64,000 nucleotides of DNA, from NCBI GenBank assembly GCA_030715195.1, contig JAUYVI010000005.1:124001-188000 (forward strand), written 5' to 3'. Both the position numbers and the translations under genes were made by a program. The notes below the pieces were generated by a model. It was not told the origin of the DNA and did not search any database. It saw only the letters and a program-made list of their open reading frames with translations. Positions 45,570 to 54,635 of the stretch are shown in pieces. The DNA is from Dongia sedimenti (GTDB lineage Bacteria; Pseudomonadota; Alphaproteobacteria; Dongiales; Dongiaceae). Position 1 is the stretch's first letter. Each line of letters begins with the position of its first letter.

Positions 45570-46502
45570 ATGCGACGACTGACCGGTGTTCTCTGCGGCC
45601 TCGTCTTGATGGGCAGCATTCTCGGCTCGGCAGGGACACGGGCCGACACGCCGCCGGAGCCGGTCGGCCTTGCGGTCGCGGATTTCGAGTTCCTCGACAC
45701 CTCCGGCGAGCCGGCCGACCAGGCAGCGGTGCATGCGCGGCGCCTGCGGGATTTCATGGCGGCGCTGCGGCGCGATCTCGCGGCGGACGGCCGGTTCCGC
45801 CTGGTGCCGGCCGGCCCAAGCGACGGGACGCCGGAGGCACTGGTCCGGGCGGCTGCCGCCGCCGGTGCCAGGTATCTGGTGGTCGGCGGCATCCACAAGA
45901 TGAGCACCTTGGTACAGTGGGCCAAGGTCGATGCGATCGACATCGCCGCCGACCGTGTCGTGCTCAGCAAGCTCATCACCTTTCGCGGCGACGACGACGC
46001 ATCCTGGGCGCGGGCCGAAACATTCGTGTCCCGCGATCTCAATGCGGCGATCATGCCCGCACCGATCAAGCTCGCCATCTTCGATTTCGAGTATGAAGAT
46101 TTCAGCCCCGCCGCCTCGACCGGCGGCGCGACCGAGGCGGAGCTGGTCCAACTGGACGACACGACCGGCATGGTGCGCCGGGTTTTCGCGAAGTCGGGAC
46201 GGTACAGCATCACCGACGTCGCCGCCGCCGATGCGCCCGCGGCGAAGACCCGAAGCTTGCGCGACTGCAACGGCTGCGACGCGGCAATCGCCCGCGGGTT
46301 GGGCGCGGATCAGTCCTTGGTCGGCGTGGTGCGGCGGATCAGCCGCACCGAATACACCGTGCGTTTCCAGATTCGCGACACCAAGACCGGGACCGTTCTC
46401 GTCGATGAAAACAGCGGCCTACGCATGGGCGCGGATTATTCCTGGAGCCGCGGCGCCAGGCGGCTGGTGCTCGACCGGCTGCTGGAGAAGAAGCAGCCTT
46501 AA
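45570..46502 (+). CDS. Exported DUF2380 (DUF3280)-type protein with an internal duplication
   Basis: 310 residues. A signal peptide (about 1-26, GVLCGLVLMGSILGSAGTRA) and two related domains: residues 33-160 start GLAVADFEFLDTSGE and 165-305 start KLAIFDFEYEDFSPA. Each ends in a region with ...VVLSKLITFRGDDDASW / ...GLRMGADYSW. The second carries C233 and C236 in RDCNGCDA. The family is of unknown function; in some alphaproteobacteria it is near quinoprotein alcohol dehydrogenase and two-component genes. It is divergent from the kinase gene (154 bp between starts) and is the likely target of that system. ATG 45570 follows acaggagc. Confidence 0.72.
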   Translation: MRRLTGVLCGLVLMGSILGSAGTRADTPPEPVGLAVADFEFLDTSGEPADQAAVHARRLRDFMAALRRDLAADGRFRLVPAGPSDGTPEALVRAAAAAGARYLVVGGIHKMSTLVQWAKVDAIDIAADRVVLSKLITFRGDDDASWARAETFVSRDLNAAIMPAPIKLAIFDFEYEDFSPAASTGGATEAELVQLDDTTGMVRRVFAKSGRYSITDVAAADAPAAKTRSLRDCNGCDAAIARGLGADQSLVGVVRRISRTEYTVRFQIRDTKTGTVLVDENSGLRMGADYSWSRGARRLVLDRLLEKKQP

Positions 46503-46503
46503 C

Positions 46504-47205
46504 TCAGATATCCGCATCCTTCAGCGCCGGCATCGCGATCTCTTTCACGCAGGCGGCCGGCGAGAGGTCGAGGATGCAGCGGATCATGCCGACGATATCC
46601 GCGACCGGCATGCGCTTGCCGCGATGCTTCTTCAACGCTGCGGGCACGCCATCGGCATACGCCACCTCGCTGGCGATCGAGCCCGGCGAAAGGCAGGTGA
46701 CCGCGATGCCGTCCTTGCGGAAGTGCTGGCGGAGCGCCTGACAGGCGCCGCGCAAACCGAACTTGGCGGCGGAATAGGCGACGGCCGTCATGTCGCCGTT
46801 GTCGAGCCCGTTGGTCGAGCCGATGGCGATGATCTTGGCGTGGTCCGCCCGCTTGAGATTCGGCGCGAGGCCGCGCGAAAACGCCAGGAAGGCCCGCAGG
46901 TCGACGTCGAGAATCTCGGCGATCTCGTCGTCATGCATCTCTTCGAACGGGGCCTCGTCCCAGATGCCGGCGACATGGATCAGTGCATCGACCGGCGCCT
47001 TGCCGATTTCGCGGCGCGCATTCTGCACCGCGCCGAGCTCGGCGAGATCGGCCTCGATCCAATGCCGCCGGATCGCCGACCTCCGCCGCCGCCAAGCGGG
47101 TTCCGAGCGCGACAGGCCGAACACGGTATCGCCCTTGCGCGGCAGGCCTTCGACCAAAGCGGCGCCGAGGCCGCGGCTGGCGCCGAGGATCAGGAGGTTG
47201 GCCAC
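46504..47205 (-). CDS. SDR-family oxidoreductase
   Basis: 233 residues. The N-terminal glycine motif is ILGASRGLGAAL. The NAG-like HVAG in IHVAGIW, Ser in IGSTNG and the catalytic Tyr-Lys in AYSAAKFGLRG are present. It is a short classical SDR. The start is GTG 47205, three bases past the stop of the cystathionine synthase-family gene, so the two genes are probably one transcript. The substrate is unknown; a partner of the PLP enzyme seems likely from gene order. Confidence 0.85.
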   Translation of the reverse strand: MANLLILGASRGLGAALVEGLPRKGDTVFGLSRSEPAWRRRRSAIRRHWIEADLAELGAVQNARREIGKAPVDALIHVAGIWDEAPFEEMHDDEIAEILDVDLRAFLAFSRGLAPNLKRADHAKIIAIGSTNGLDNGDMTAVAYSAAKFGLRGACQALRQHFRKDGIAVTCLSPGSIASEVAYADGVPAALKKHRGKRMPVADIVGMIRCILDLSPAACVKEIAMPALKDADI

Positions 47206-47207
47206 GA

Positions 47208-48362
47208 CTAGTTCCGGTGCCCGGTGTCGAGTGCCGCGGCGAGATCGTCGTAGAGATCGGCCGCATCCTCCAAGCCGACCGAGAGGCGCAGCAGGTCCTT
47301 CGGCGTGGTCGAGGCGTCGCCTTCGATGCTGGCGCGGTGCTCGATCAGGCTCTCGGTGCCGCCCAATGAGGTGGCGCGCTTCCACAAGTTGACATGGGCG
47401 GCCGAGCGGATCGCGCCGGTCTCGCCGCCTTTGACGCGGATCGAGAGCATGGCGCCGAAGCCGCCGGTCATCTGCCGGGCGGCGATGGCGTGGCCGGGAA
47501 AGTCCGCGAGGCCGGGATAGAGCACGGAGGCGACAAACGGATGCGCCTGCAGCTTCTCCGCCAATTGCTGCGCCGAGCGCGCCGCCCATTGCACGCGCGG
47601 GAACAGCGAGCGCATGCCGCGCAGCAGCAGCCAGGCCTCCATGGAGCCGATGATGCTGCCGAGCTGGGTGCGGATGGTCCAGAGCCGTTCCCACATTTCG
47701 TCTTCCTGCCGGGTGATCAGCGCGCCGGCGCAGATGTCGGAATGGCCGTTCAGGAACTTGGTCGCCGAATGCATGACGATATCGACGCCGAGCGCGATCG
47801 GCTTGCAGAAGACCGGGGTCGCCACGGTCGAATCCACGGCGACCTTGGCGCCGGAAGCATGGGCGATCGAGGCGATGGCGGCGAGATCGGTGATGGTCCA
47901 GACCGGATTGGCCGGCGTCTCGGTCCAGATCAGCTTGGTCTGGCCCGGGCGAAAAGCGCGCTTCACCGCATCGAGGTTGCTCATATCGACATAGTCGACC
48001 GCGAGGCCCCAGGGCTTGGCGAAACCGTTGAGCCATTTCCGCACGCCGTAATAGACGTGCTCGGCGACCAGCACGTGATCACCGGGCTTGTGCGCGAGAA
48101 AGACCGAGGTCACCGCCGCCATGCCGGAGGCGAAGACCAGGGCGGAGGCGCCGCCTTCCAGCTTGGTCAGCAGCGCCTCCACCTGCTCGAAAGCCGGGTT
48201 GTCATCGCGGATGTAGATATGGCCGGTGCGATACTGGTTGTCGGGATCGCGCAGGAAGGTGCTGGACATGTGGATCGGCGGGCTGACCGCGCCGGTCTTC
48301 GCATCGATCCAGCCGAGCGCCTGCGCCGCCAGACTCTCGGGGCGCCAGTTCGCTGTCGTCAT
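47208..48362 (-). CDS. PLP-dependent transsulfuration enzyme (cystathionine gamma-synthase family)
   Basis: 384 residues. Cystathionine gamma-synthase/gamma-lyase family, PLP lysine in SATKFLNGHSD (about K202). Segments VFASGMAAVTSV, ETPANPVWTITDL and GGTESLIEHRAS match the family; the last is the C-terminal substrate-binding region. The start ATG 48362 has GGGAGGAGTTCACC directly upstream. The family has several activities (cystathionine synthesis or breakdown, methionine gamma-lyase), not distinguishable here. It precedes an SDR gene by only 2 bp. Confidence 0.9.
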   Translation of the reverse strand: MTTANWRPESLAAQALGWIDAKTGAVSPPIHMSSTFLRDPDNQYRTGHIYIRDDNPAFEQVEALLTKLEGGASALVFASGMAAVTSVFLAHKPGDHVLVAEHVYYGVRKWLNGFAKPWGLAVDYVDMSNLDAVKRAFRPGQTKLIWTETPANPVWTITDLAAIASIAHASGAKVAVDSTVATPVFCKPIALGVDIVMHSATKFLNGHSDICAGALITRQEDEMWERLWTIRTQLGSIIGSMEAWLLLRGMRSLFPRVQWAARSAQQLAEKLQAHPFVASVLYPGLADFPGHAIAARQMTGGFGAMLSIRVKGGETGAIRSAAHVNLWKRATSLGGTESLIEHRASIEGDASTTPKDLLRLSVGLEDAADLYDDLAAALDTGHRN

Positions 48363-48440
48363 GGTGAACTCCTCCCTGAACCAGGGCGGAATCATCCCAT
48401 GGCGACGCGGCTTACATCAATGCTGTTGGTTCTCGGGGCT

Positions 48441-49223
48441 CTAGACGCCGGCGAAGGCGCCGAGCGCGGCCACATCCGTGATCTTGACCATGCGACCGGT
48501 CACCAGCACCCCGCGCTCGCGGAACTGCGCGATGGTGCGGGAGAGATTCTCCGGGGTCATGCCGAGCAGGCTGGCCAGGGTCTTGCGGTCGTCGGCGAGC
48601 TCGATCTCGACCGGACCGGTTTCCCCAAGGCCGGCTTCCTTGGCGAGCCGCACCAGATAGGCGGCGAAGCGCTGCGGGGCCGAGCGCAGGCGATAATCCT
48701 TCAGCATCGCCAGCAAGGCCTGCCATTCGCCGCTCGCCAGTCGCGCGAGATCCATGGCGAAGCCGCGATCGCGTTCGGCCGCCGCCCAGAGATCGGCCAG
48801 CGGCACCACGGCGATGCGCGTCTCTTCGATGGCGCGGCCCGAGAGCGGATAGGGTGAGGCGACGATGGCGGCGCCGGGCATGATCAGTTCTTCGCGACCG
48901 ACGATGCCGATCACCACCGGCTGTTCGCCCGCGATCTGCGTCGAGAGCGCGAGCCGTCCGGAAAGCACGGCCATCACGCTGCTGGGAATGGCGCCCTCGC
49001 GGACTGCGAGTTGATGGCGCTGCACGACGTTGATCGGCGTTCGGGCGAGCAGGTCCTGGACCGTCGCGTCATCGGCGCCGGCAAACAGCGGCAGCCGGCG
49101 CAAGCGGCGGCGGTCCTCCGCAGTCGGCGGCTGCTCCAGCGAGACATCCAAACCCGAGTAGTTATGAAACGTCGCCTGCATCGCGCTCAAAGCCCGTCTA
49201 TTCGCCTCTCCAGGATAAAGCAT
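48441..49223 (-). CDS. Crp/Fnr-family transcriptional regulator
   Basis: About 260 residues. The cyclic-nucleotide-binding-like domain (about 40-155) lies after a short leader; LAVREGAIPSSVMAVLSGRLALS is the beta-roll. The C-terminal winged helix (about 175-250) has LADDRKTLASLLGMTPENLSRTIAQFRERGVL. The N-terminal cysteine cluster of FNR is missing, so it does not sense oxygen through 4Fe-4S. Two starts are possible: ATG 49223 with gggac upstream and ATG 49181. It lies 78 bp upstream of the transsulfuration gene in the same orientation. Confidence 0.9.
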   Translation of the reverse strand: MLYPGEANRRALSAMQATFHNYSGLDVSLEQPPTAEDRRRLRRLPLFAGADDATVQDLLARTPINVVQRHQLAVREGAIPSSVMAVLSGRLALSTQIAGEQPVVIGIVGREELIMPGAAIVASPYPLSGRAIEETRIAVVPLADLWAAAERDRGFAMDLARLASGEWQALLAMLKDYRLRSAPQRFAAYLVRLAKEAGLGETGPVEIELADDRKTLASLLGMTPENLSRTIAQFRERGVLVTGRMVKITDVAALGAFAGV

Positions 49224-49301
49224 TAGTCCCGGCCGCCGACGAATGCGTTGATCCAAGTCAAAGCCAGTTTTCCGAGCAGGACGCGCGACAATCGGATGCG
49301 T

Positions 49302-50918
49302 TTATTCGTCCGCGGCGGCCGGAATCCACCATTCCTCGCCGCGGCTGGTGGTCACGTATTCCGGCCAGCGATAGTCGATCGGGGGACGGAAGTCCTTGGG
49401 AAGCTGAGGGCTGATCCAATTGCTGCCGCCGACCCCGCCGCCGGTCCGCTCGGTGAACTCGGCCTTGGCCGCGCTCAGCAGCTCGGGCCGGGTCAGCAGG
49501 TCGCAGATGCTCCCGGCGATGGTCTTGGCGGCCGTTTCGATCATCGGATCGATGCAGGCGGGAATGCCGCCCAGCGCGTTCAACACCCAGTCGGGATAGT
49601 GGAATCCGCGCGGCGCCTTGAGCATCGGCCGGCCGATATAGAATCGCGCGGTCGGCGCGTGCCAGCAATATTCCGTGTAGTCGTCCGAAGTGGAGTTGAC
49701 CTGGCTCGGCGGCAGGTTCCGGCGCAACAGGCGCTCGGCCTCCTCCGGCTCGATCAGCCGCTCGATCGCCTCGAGATAGGGCTTCTCCATCGGCTCGAGG
49801 CCGAGCTCGCGCTGGATCGCCTGGGCCGAAGCGATGGCCTCGCCGCCCCAGCTCGGCGCGCCCGCGCGCTTCAGGTTCTCATAGACCAGCTTCGCCATCG
49901 CATGGTTGGCAAGGCCCGGCCGCGAACGGCTGACCCAGATCCGCCGCCACTGGCAATGTGCCGCCTTGGCCGCGGCTTCGGCATTGTTGTCGAGCACGCG
50001 CAGCACCTGCTCGGCCATGCCGAGATCGGGCACGCGCCAGATGTATTGGATCTGCGCCACATGGGCCGGGAGATTGTCGGCGGTGGCCTGGCCGGCGGTG
50101 AGGATCGCTTCGGAGAGCGACCAGCCGGTGGTGAAAGGCAGCATCGAGGCTTGCAGCTGCTTGGTCAGCCCGAACATCGTGAACAGCGCATCGTTCGCGC
50201 CAGGTGCGCGCGCCGCGATATGCGAGGCCGGGATCGGGCTGGAGGCATCGGCCGAGCCCCAATATTCCGGCTCGACGCATTCGAAGCTGTAGATGCAGAC
50301 ATAGGCGGCGCCGCAATGCGTGTCCCAGCGCACGGTATTGCAGAGCGGCAGCATATAGGTCGGGTGGAAGCTGATCGCGGCGTCGATGCCGTCGTAATAG
50401 CCCTTGGCCGCATGGACCGGCTTCGACAGACGCAGCTTCTCGGCGGGCTCGCCGAAGAACCGCAGCGTGCCCTTGATGTTGTGCCGCTGCATCGCGGCCT
50501 TGGCCGCCAGCACGCCGCCCAGCGCCGCGATGCCGAGCGCGGAATGCGGATCGGTGTGACCCGCCGCGTACTTGCTCAAGCCCGGGCGCGGCCCTTTGCG
50601 CGCGGCCGCGACCTGGCAGTTGCCGGGGACGGCGTCGTATTCGGCATAGGCCGCGATCACCGGCCCTCCATCACGCCCACTGGCTCCATTCTCGAACGTC
50701 GCGGAGAAGGCGGTCGGCATGCCGCCGCTGCCGGCCTCGACCTTGAAGCCCTCGCGGCTCAGCCGGTCCACGTACCAGGCGGCGGACTTGTATTCGCGCA
50801 GGGCCGGCTCGGCGTAGTGCCAGATCACCTGGTTCCAGTCGGAGAGCGCGCGGCGGTTCTCGCTGACCCAGTCGAAGGCGACGGACTTCGCATCCGAGTC
50901 GTTGCGCTGCTGCTGCAT
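49302..50918 (-). CDS. AbgB-like M20-family amidohydrolase
   Basis: 538 residues. Belongs to the M20D peptidase/aminobenzoyl-glutamate hydrolase subunit B family. The metal-binding part has AAYAEYDAVPGNCQVA, AAGHTDPHSALGIAALGG and RFFGEPAEKL; further on SFHPTYMLPL and NSTSDDYTEYCWHAPTARFYIG. Family members cleave an amide bond of an aromatic-acyl amino acid. The ATG 50918 is preceded by gggagaaacc. It is divergent from the ATP-grasp gene (110 bp between starts). No abgA or transporter gene lies beside it. Confidence 0.87.
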   Translation of the reverse strand: MQQQRNDSDAKSVAFDWVSENRRALSDWNQVIWHYAEPALREYKSAAWYVDRLSREGFKVEAGSGGMPTAFSATFENGASGRDGGPVIAAYAEYDAVPGNCQVAAARKGPRPGLSKYAAGHTDPHSALGIAALGGVLAAKAAMQRHNIKGTLRFFGEPAEKLRLSKPVHAAKGYYDGIDAAISFHPTYMLPLCNTVRWDTHCGAAYVCIYSFECVEPEYWGSADASSPIPASHIAARAPGANDALFTMFGLTKQLQASMLPFTTGWSLSEAILTAGQATADNLPAHVAQIQYIWRVPDLGMAEQVLRVLDNNAEAAAKAAHCQWRRIWVSRSRPGLANHAMAKLVYENLKRAGAPSWGGEAIASAQAIQRELGLEPMEKPYLEAIERLIEPEEAERLLRRNLPPSQVNSTSDDYTEYCWHAPTARFYIGRPMLKAPRGFHYPDWVLNALGGIPACIDPMIETAAKTIAGSICDLLTRPELLSAAKAEFTERTGGGVGGSNWISPQLPKDFRPPIDYRWPEYVTTSRGEEWWIPAAADE

Positions 50919-51028
50919 GGTTTCTCCCTGCTGTTTCTTGCCCGTGATTGCGTCGCGCCGGGATTGCTGGCAGACATTCGGTGCCTGACCGAAGCCTGTC
51001 AAGTTGCGCTGCCTGAGAGCAATCCCAC

Positions 51029-52273
51029 GTGCAGATCTGGTTCTATCCGCCGCCTCTGAAACGCCGTGTCCCCGCTGGCGCGAATCTCGACGCGGTCCCG
51101 GTCATCCGCGAGAACTATCGCAAGGTCGTCTGGCGGCGCGCCTATTGGTATCAGCGGCTCGGGCTCTGGCTGGCGCTGCCGACCTGGCCGGTCTGGTCCG
51201 CCCTGGAAGCGCTGCGGTTCAGCCTGCAGCTCGGGGCGCGCGTCCGCGCCGAAACCGGCAAGAGCCGCACGCAGCAATTCAGCGAGCAGGTGGCGCTGGC
51301 CTGGCGCCATCTCATTCCGCCCTCCGCTTATTACATGTTCGAGCTCTACCTGGACGCCCATCGCCGGCGCGCCGATGAGTATCTGCTCCGCGCGGAAACC
51401 AAGGGCGGCGCCTTCTTTCTGCTGCGGCCGCATGATTTCGATCCCAAGCGGCGCCGGCCGTTCCGCGACAAGGCGACCTTCGCGGCGGAATGCGTCGCGG
51501 CCGGCTTGCGCGCGGCACCCGTCCTGGCGCGATTTGCGAAGGGTAAGGTCAAAGCGCGCATGACCGAGGCGCTGCCGCCGATCGATCTCTTCGTGAAGCT
51601 GACCGAGGGCAAGGGCGGCCGCGGCGCCGAGTGCTGGCGCTACGAAGACCGCCACTGGCGCCACGGCCGATTCAGCTTGGACGAGGCGGGCCTGATGGCG
51701 CATCTCGCCGACCACTCGCGGGTCGGCGGGCTGGTGCTGCAGCCGCGGCTGATCAATCACCCGGATCTCGCCGATATCAATCTCGGCGCGCTCTCGACCT
51801 TGCGCATGGTGACCGCGCTCGACGAGCAGGAGAAACCGGAGCTGATCGGCGCGGTCTTGCGCATGCCGAGTCGCGCCGATTCGGCGGTGGACAATTTCCA
51901 TGCGGGCGGCATCGCCGCGCCGGTCGATGCCGCGACCGGCCGGCTGGGTGCGGCGAGCGACATGGGCCTGAAGCCGAGCACGCGCTGGCATGACGTGCAT
52001 CCGGTCACCGGCGGCCGGATCCAGGGCCGTGCCCTGCCCTATTGGGCCGAGGCGAGGACGCTGATCACCGAGGCGCATGCCAGGCTCGGCGATCGCGTGG
52101 TGATCGGCTGGGACGTGGCGGTGCTGGCGGACGGCCCGGCGATCGTCGAGGCGAACGGCCTGCCGGATCAGGACATCCTGCAGCGCATCCACAAGGCACC
52201 GCTGGGCGAGGCCCGGCTCGGGCAATTGCTCGCCCATCACCTGACCCACGGCACCCGGTGGCGCAAGCCCTGA
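51029..52273 (+). CDS. Sugar-transfer-associated ATP-grasp protein
   Basis: 414 residues. The C-terminal half is an ATP-grasp domain of the 'sugar-transfer associated' type. Motifs: DLFVKLTEGKGGRGAECW, GGLVLQPRLINHP, STLRMVTALDEQEKPELIGAVLRM and the metal/ATP segment VVIGWDVAVLADGPAIVEANGLPDQDILQ. The N-terminal 150 residues are rich in Trp, Arg and Tyr with a hydrophobic stretch (about 45-65). Such proteins are found near exopolysaccharide loci, but no glycosyltransferase is next to this one. GTG 51029 is the start, without a clear ribosome binding site. Confidence 0.82.
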   Translation: MQIWFYPPPLKRRVPAGANLDAVPVIRENYRKVVWRRAYWYQRLGLWLALPTWPVWSALEALRFSLQLGARVRAETGKSRTQQFSEQVALAWRHLIPPSAYYMFELYLDAHRRRADEYLLRAETKGGAFFLLRPHDFDPKRRRPFRDKATFAAECVAAGLRAAPVLARFAKGKVKARMTEALPPIDLFVKLTEGKGGRGAECWRYEDRHWRHGRFSLDEAGLMAHLADHSRVGGLVLQPRLINHPDLADINLGALSTLRMVTALDEQEKPELIGAVLRMPSRADSAVDNFHAGGIAAPVDAATGRLGAASDMGLKPSTRWHDVHPVTGGRIQGRALPYWAEARTLITEAHARLGDRVVIGWDVAVLADGPAIVEANGLPDQDILQRIHKAPLGEARLGQLLAHHLTHGTRWRKP

Positions 52274-52276
52274 GGG

Positions 52277-52960
52277 CTAGGCGGCCGGCTGCTCCGAACT
52301 GGCGGGGCTCGCGTCGCTTTCCTCCAGCACCGGCAGATGCTCGAAGACGTCCTGGTGCTCGCGCGCGGCGCGGCAGGCCGATTCGACGTCGCCGCTCTTG
52401 ATCGTGTCGATGATCGCGCGATGGCCGTCGGCCAGCTCCAGGAGATTGTCGCCGGCGGCCATCAGGGTGACCGTGGTGCGGGTCTCGATGCAGAGTGACT
52501 TCCAGACCGTGTAGAGCAGCTCGTTGCGCGCGGCCTTCACGATGATCTCGTGGAAGGCGACGCTGTGCCGTGCAATGCCGTCGAGGTTCTGCTCCAAGGC
52601 CGCCGCATGCATCGCTTCGAGCTCGGCCTCCAGCTTCTCGATATCCGCCGGCTGCATCGGCATCGCCTGGCGGGTCGCCGATTCTTCGAGCGCGCCGCGC
52701 ACCGCATAGAACTCCTTCAAGCCCTCGCGCCAGAAGTCGCGCACGAAGGCCCCGCGATGCGGCGTCGCCGAGAGGAAGCCGATCGCCTCCAACTCGCGCA
52801 AGGCCTCGCGCACCGGCGCCTGGCTGGTGCCGAACTCGGCGGCGATCTTCATTTCGACCAGGCGGTCGCCGGACCGGAGCTTGCCGGCCACGATCCGCTC
52901 GATGATGGCTTCTTTGATTTGGTGCCGAAGCGGCAGCCGCTTCACGCTGGACTCACTCAC
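52277..52960 (-). CDS. GntR-family (FCD) transcriptional regulator of the hydroxylase operon
   Basis: 227 residues. Winged helix: LPLRHQIKEAIIERIVAGKLRSGDRLVEMKIAAEFGTSQAPVREALRELEAIGFL (about 10-70). FCD domain (about 85-220) with LKEFYAVRGALEESATRQAM and FHEIIVKAARNELLYTVW. It lies divergently 288 bp from the molybdenum hydroxylase genes, so it is likely their repressor. The C-terminal 20 residues are variable and polar. The intergenic region contains an inverted repeat and a promoter described separately. Confidence 0.93.
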   Translation of the reverse strand: MSESSVKRLPLRHQIKEAIIERIVAGKLRSGDRLVEMKIAAEFGTSQAPVREALRELEAIGFLSATPHRGAFVRDFWREGLKEFYAVRGALEESATRQAMPMQPADIEKLEAELEAMHAAALEQNLDGIARHSVAFHEIIVKAARNELLYTVWKSLCIETRTTVTLMAAGDNLLELADGHRAIIDTIKSGDVESACRAAREHQDVFEHLPVLEESDASPASSEQPAA

Positions 52961-53153
52961 GATCGCGTCTCTCCCTCCCGCCGCGGCGCCGCCGGCCTTT
53001 TTTTGGCCGTCTCCCGCTATCGCTGGCGCCGCGAGAGAACTTATTCTTGCTGTTGTCGTCGCTTCCGTCCGCCGCCGCCATTCCCGGCGGCGACAGGCGG
53101 CGGGACCCTAGCCGAGCGGTTGAAACCGGCTCAAGCGAGTCCCGTCACACTTG

Positions 53154-53167
53154 GTATATCTTTATAC
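53154..53167. promoter_or_regulatory. Inverted repeat upstream of the hydroxylase operon (candidate GntR operator)
   Basis: GTATA (53154-53158), four bases, TATAC (53163-53167). It lies 16 bp before the -35 box of the operon promoter and is A/T-rich unlike its surroundings. It resembles FCD-type operators only in its half-sites. Confidence 0.4.
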
Positions 53168-53182
53168 GCTGCGGCAAGCCGC

Positions 53183-53210
53183 TTGACTCTAGCTTCCTAT
53201 TATCGATAAT
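53183..53210 (+). promoter_or_regulatory. Promoter of the molybdenum hydroxylase operon with a palindrome over the -10
   Basis: TTGACT (53183-53188), 16 bases, GATAAT (53205-53210). A perfect 12-bp palindrome attatcgataat (53199-53210) covers the -10 element. The first codon (TTG) is at 53249 with aggggagg upstream. Transcription should start near 53217. Confidence 0.5.
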
Positions 53211-53248
53211 CGATTTCAACAAGAAGTCGGAAATCAGGGGAGGAACCA

Positions 53249-54058
53249 TTGCTAAGGGCAATCGACGTTCCGCAAACCACCGCCGAGGCGCTCAGCAGCC
53301 TGGCGCGGGCGCGCGACGCTTTGGTGATCGGCGGCGGCACCTTGGTGATGCCGAAGGTGCAGGCGGGAATCTCCGGCCTCGGTGCGCTGGTCAGCCTCAG
53401 CAGATTGAAGCTCGATAAGATCGCCATCAAGGGCGACAAGGTGACGATCGGCGCGGCGACGACGCTGGCGGCGATCGGCGAGGAGCGCGGTCTCGCTTTC
53501 CTCCAGCCGGCGATCGAATCGGTGGGCTCGCCGACCCTGCGCAATCTCGCGACCATCGGCGGCAACCTGTTCACCGAGCAGCCCTACGGCGATATTGCCG
53601 TTTGCCTGCTGGCACTCGATGCCGAGGCGACGGTCGCGACCAAGCGCGGCATGAAGAAGCTGCCGGTCGCCGAGCTCCTGAAGAAGGGCATCGGTCGCGA
53701 CGCGATCGTGACCGCAATCGGCTTCAAGAAGCCCGAGAAAGGCACCTGGTTCTACCGCAAGGCCATGCGCCGCGCGGCAAACTCGGCCTCGATCGTGACT
53801 ATCGCGGCGCACTGCTCGCAGAGCAAAGGCCGTGTCGCCAAGGCGCGCATCGCGCTCGGCGGCTGTGGCACGAAGCCGGTGCTCGCCGCGAAAGCGGCCG
53901 CAGCGCTCGAAGGCCAGAAACTCGACGCCGATGCCATCGCTAAAGCCGGCGCGCTGCTGATCCAGGACGCGGCACCGTTCACCGATGCCTATGCCAGCGC
54001 CTGGTACCGGGCCCGCGTTTTGCCCGTGCATTTCCGGAGGGCGATTCTCGGCGAATAA
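53249..54058 (+). CDS. FAD-binding subunit of a molybdenum hydroxylase (F subunit, CoxM-like)
   Basis: 269 residues. Middle subunit of the xanthine dehydrogenase family, which carries electrons from the iron-sulfur protein to an acceptor through FAD. Flavin motifs are VIGGGTLVMPK (about 30-40) and TLRNLATIGGNLFTEQPYGD (about 95-115). The C-terminal CO dehydrogenase flavoprotein domain ends in RVLPVHFRRAI. TTG 53249 is the start, preceded by ggggaggaacca. First gene of the operon; the FeS subunit follows after 64 bp. Size (about 29 kDa) fits NdhF-type subunits. Confidence 0.9.
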   Translation: MLRAIDVPQTTAEALSSLARARDALVIGGGTLVMPKVQAGISGLGALVSLSRLKLDKIAIKGDKVTIGAATTLAAIGEERGLAFLQPAIESVGSPTLRNLATIGGNLFTEQPYGDIAVCLLALDAEATVATKRGMKKLPVAELLKKGIGRDAIVTAIGFKKPEKGTWFYRKAMRRAANSASIVTIAAHCSQSKGRVAKARIALGGCGTKPVLAAKAAAALEGQKLDADAIAKAGALLIQDAAPFTDAYASAWYRARVLPVHFRRAILGE

Positions 54059-54122
54059 GCAAATCACCTGCAACCGACGACGCGGCGCATAAGCCGCGCG
54101 TCTCCCTGGGAGGGGATCTGAC

Positions 54123-54626
54123 ATGCCATCGACCATCGTCACCTTGAAGGTCAACGGCCGCGCGCAGGAGTTCCTGACGCGCCCCGGCACCACGCTGCTC
54201 GACGCCTTGCGCGATTCGCTCAGCCTCACCGCCTCCAAGAAAGGCTGCGCCCAGGGCACCTGCGGTACCTGCACGGTGCTCCTCGACGGCAAGCCGGTCT
54301 TTGCCTGCCTGGTGCCGGTCGAGACGGTTGCCGGCCGCAGCATAGAGACCCTGGAGGGTCTTGCCGCGGGTGACGTCCTGCATCCGCTGCAGGAGAGCTT
54401 CATCGCGCTGTTCGCCACGCAATGCGGCTTCTGCAGCAGCGGCATGATCATGGCCGCCAAGGGCCTGCTCGACCGCAATCCCGATCCCAGCCGCGCCGAT
54501 GTGGTGCGGGCGATCTCCGGCAATGTCTGCCGCTGCACCGGCTACGAGGCCATCATCGACGCGGTGCTGGATGCCGCGGCGAAGATGAAGAAAGCCGCCC
54601 CATCCCGCCGCAAAGCCGCGGAATAG
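54123..54626 (+). CDS. 2Fe-2S subunit of a molybdenum hydroxylase (S subunit)
   Basis: 167 residues. Plant-ferredoxin-type 2Fe-2S domain first: GCAQGTCGTCTV plus KPVFACL (C42, C47, C50, C62). The helical domain binds a second 2Fe-2S cluster with QCGFCSSGM and NVCRCTGYEAIIDAV (C101, C104, C136, C138). All eight cysteines are present, so two clusters are expected. The C-terminus has a basic Lys/Arg tail (KMKKAAPSRRKAAE), an unusual feature for the family. The L subunit gene follows after 9 bp. Confidence 0.95.
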   Translation: MPSTIVTLKVNGRAQEFLTRPGTTLLDALRDSLSLTASKKGCAQGTCGTCTVLLDGKPVFACLVPVETVAGRSIETLEGLAAGDVLHPLQESFIALFATQCGFCSSGMIMAAKGLLDRNPDPSRADVVRAISGNVCRCTGYEAIIDAVLDAAAKMKKAAPSRRKAAE

Positions 54627-54635
54627 GAGGCGGGC

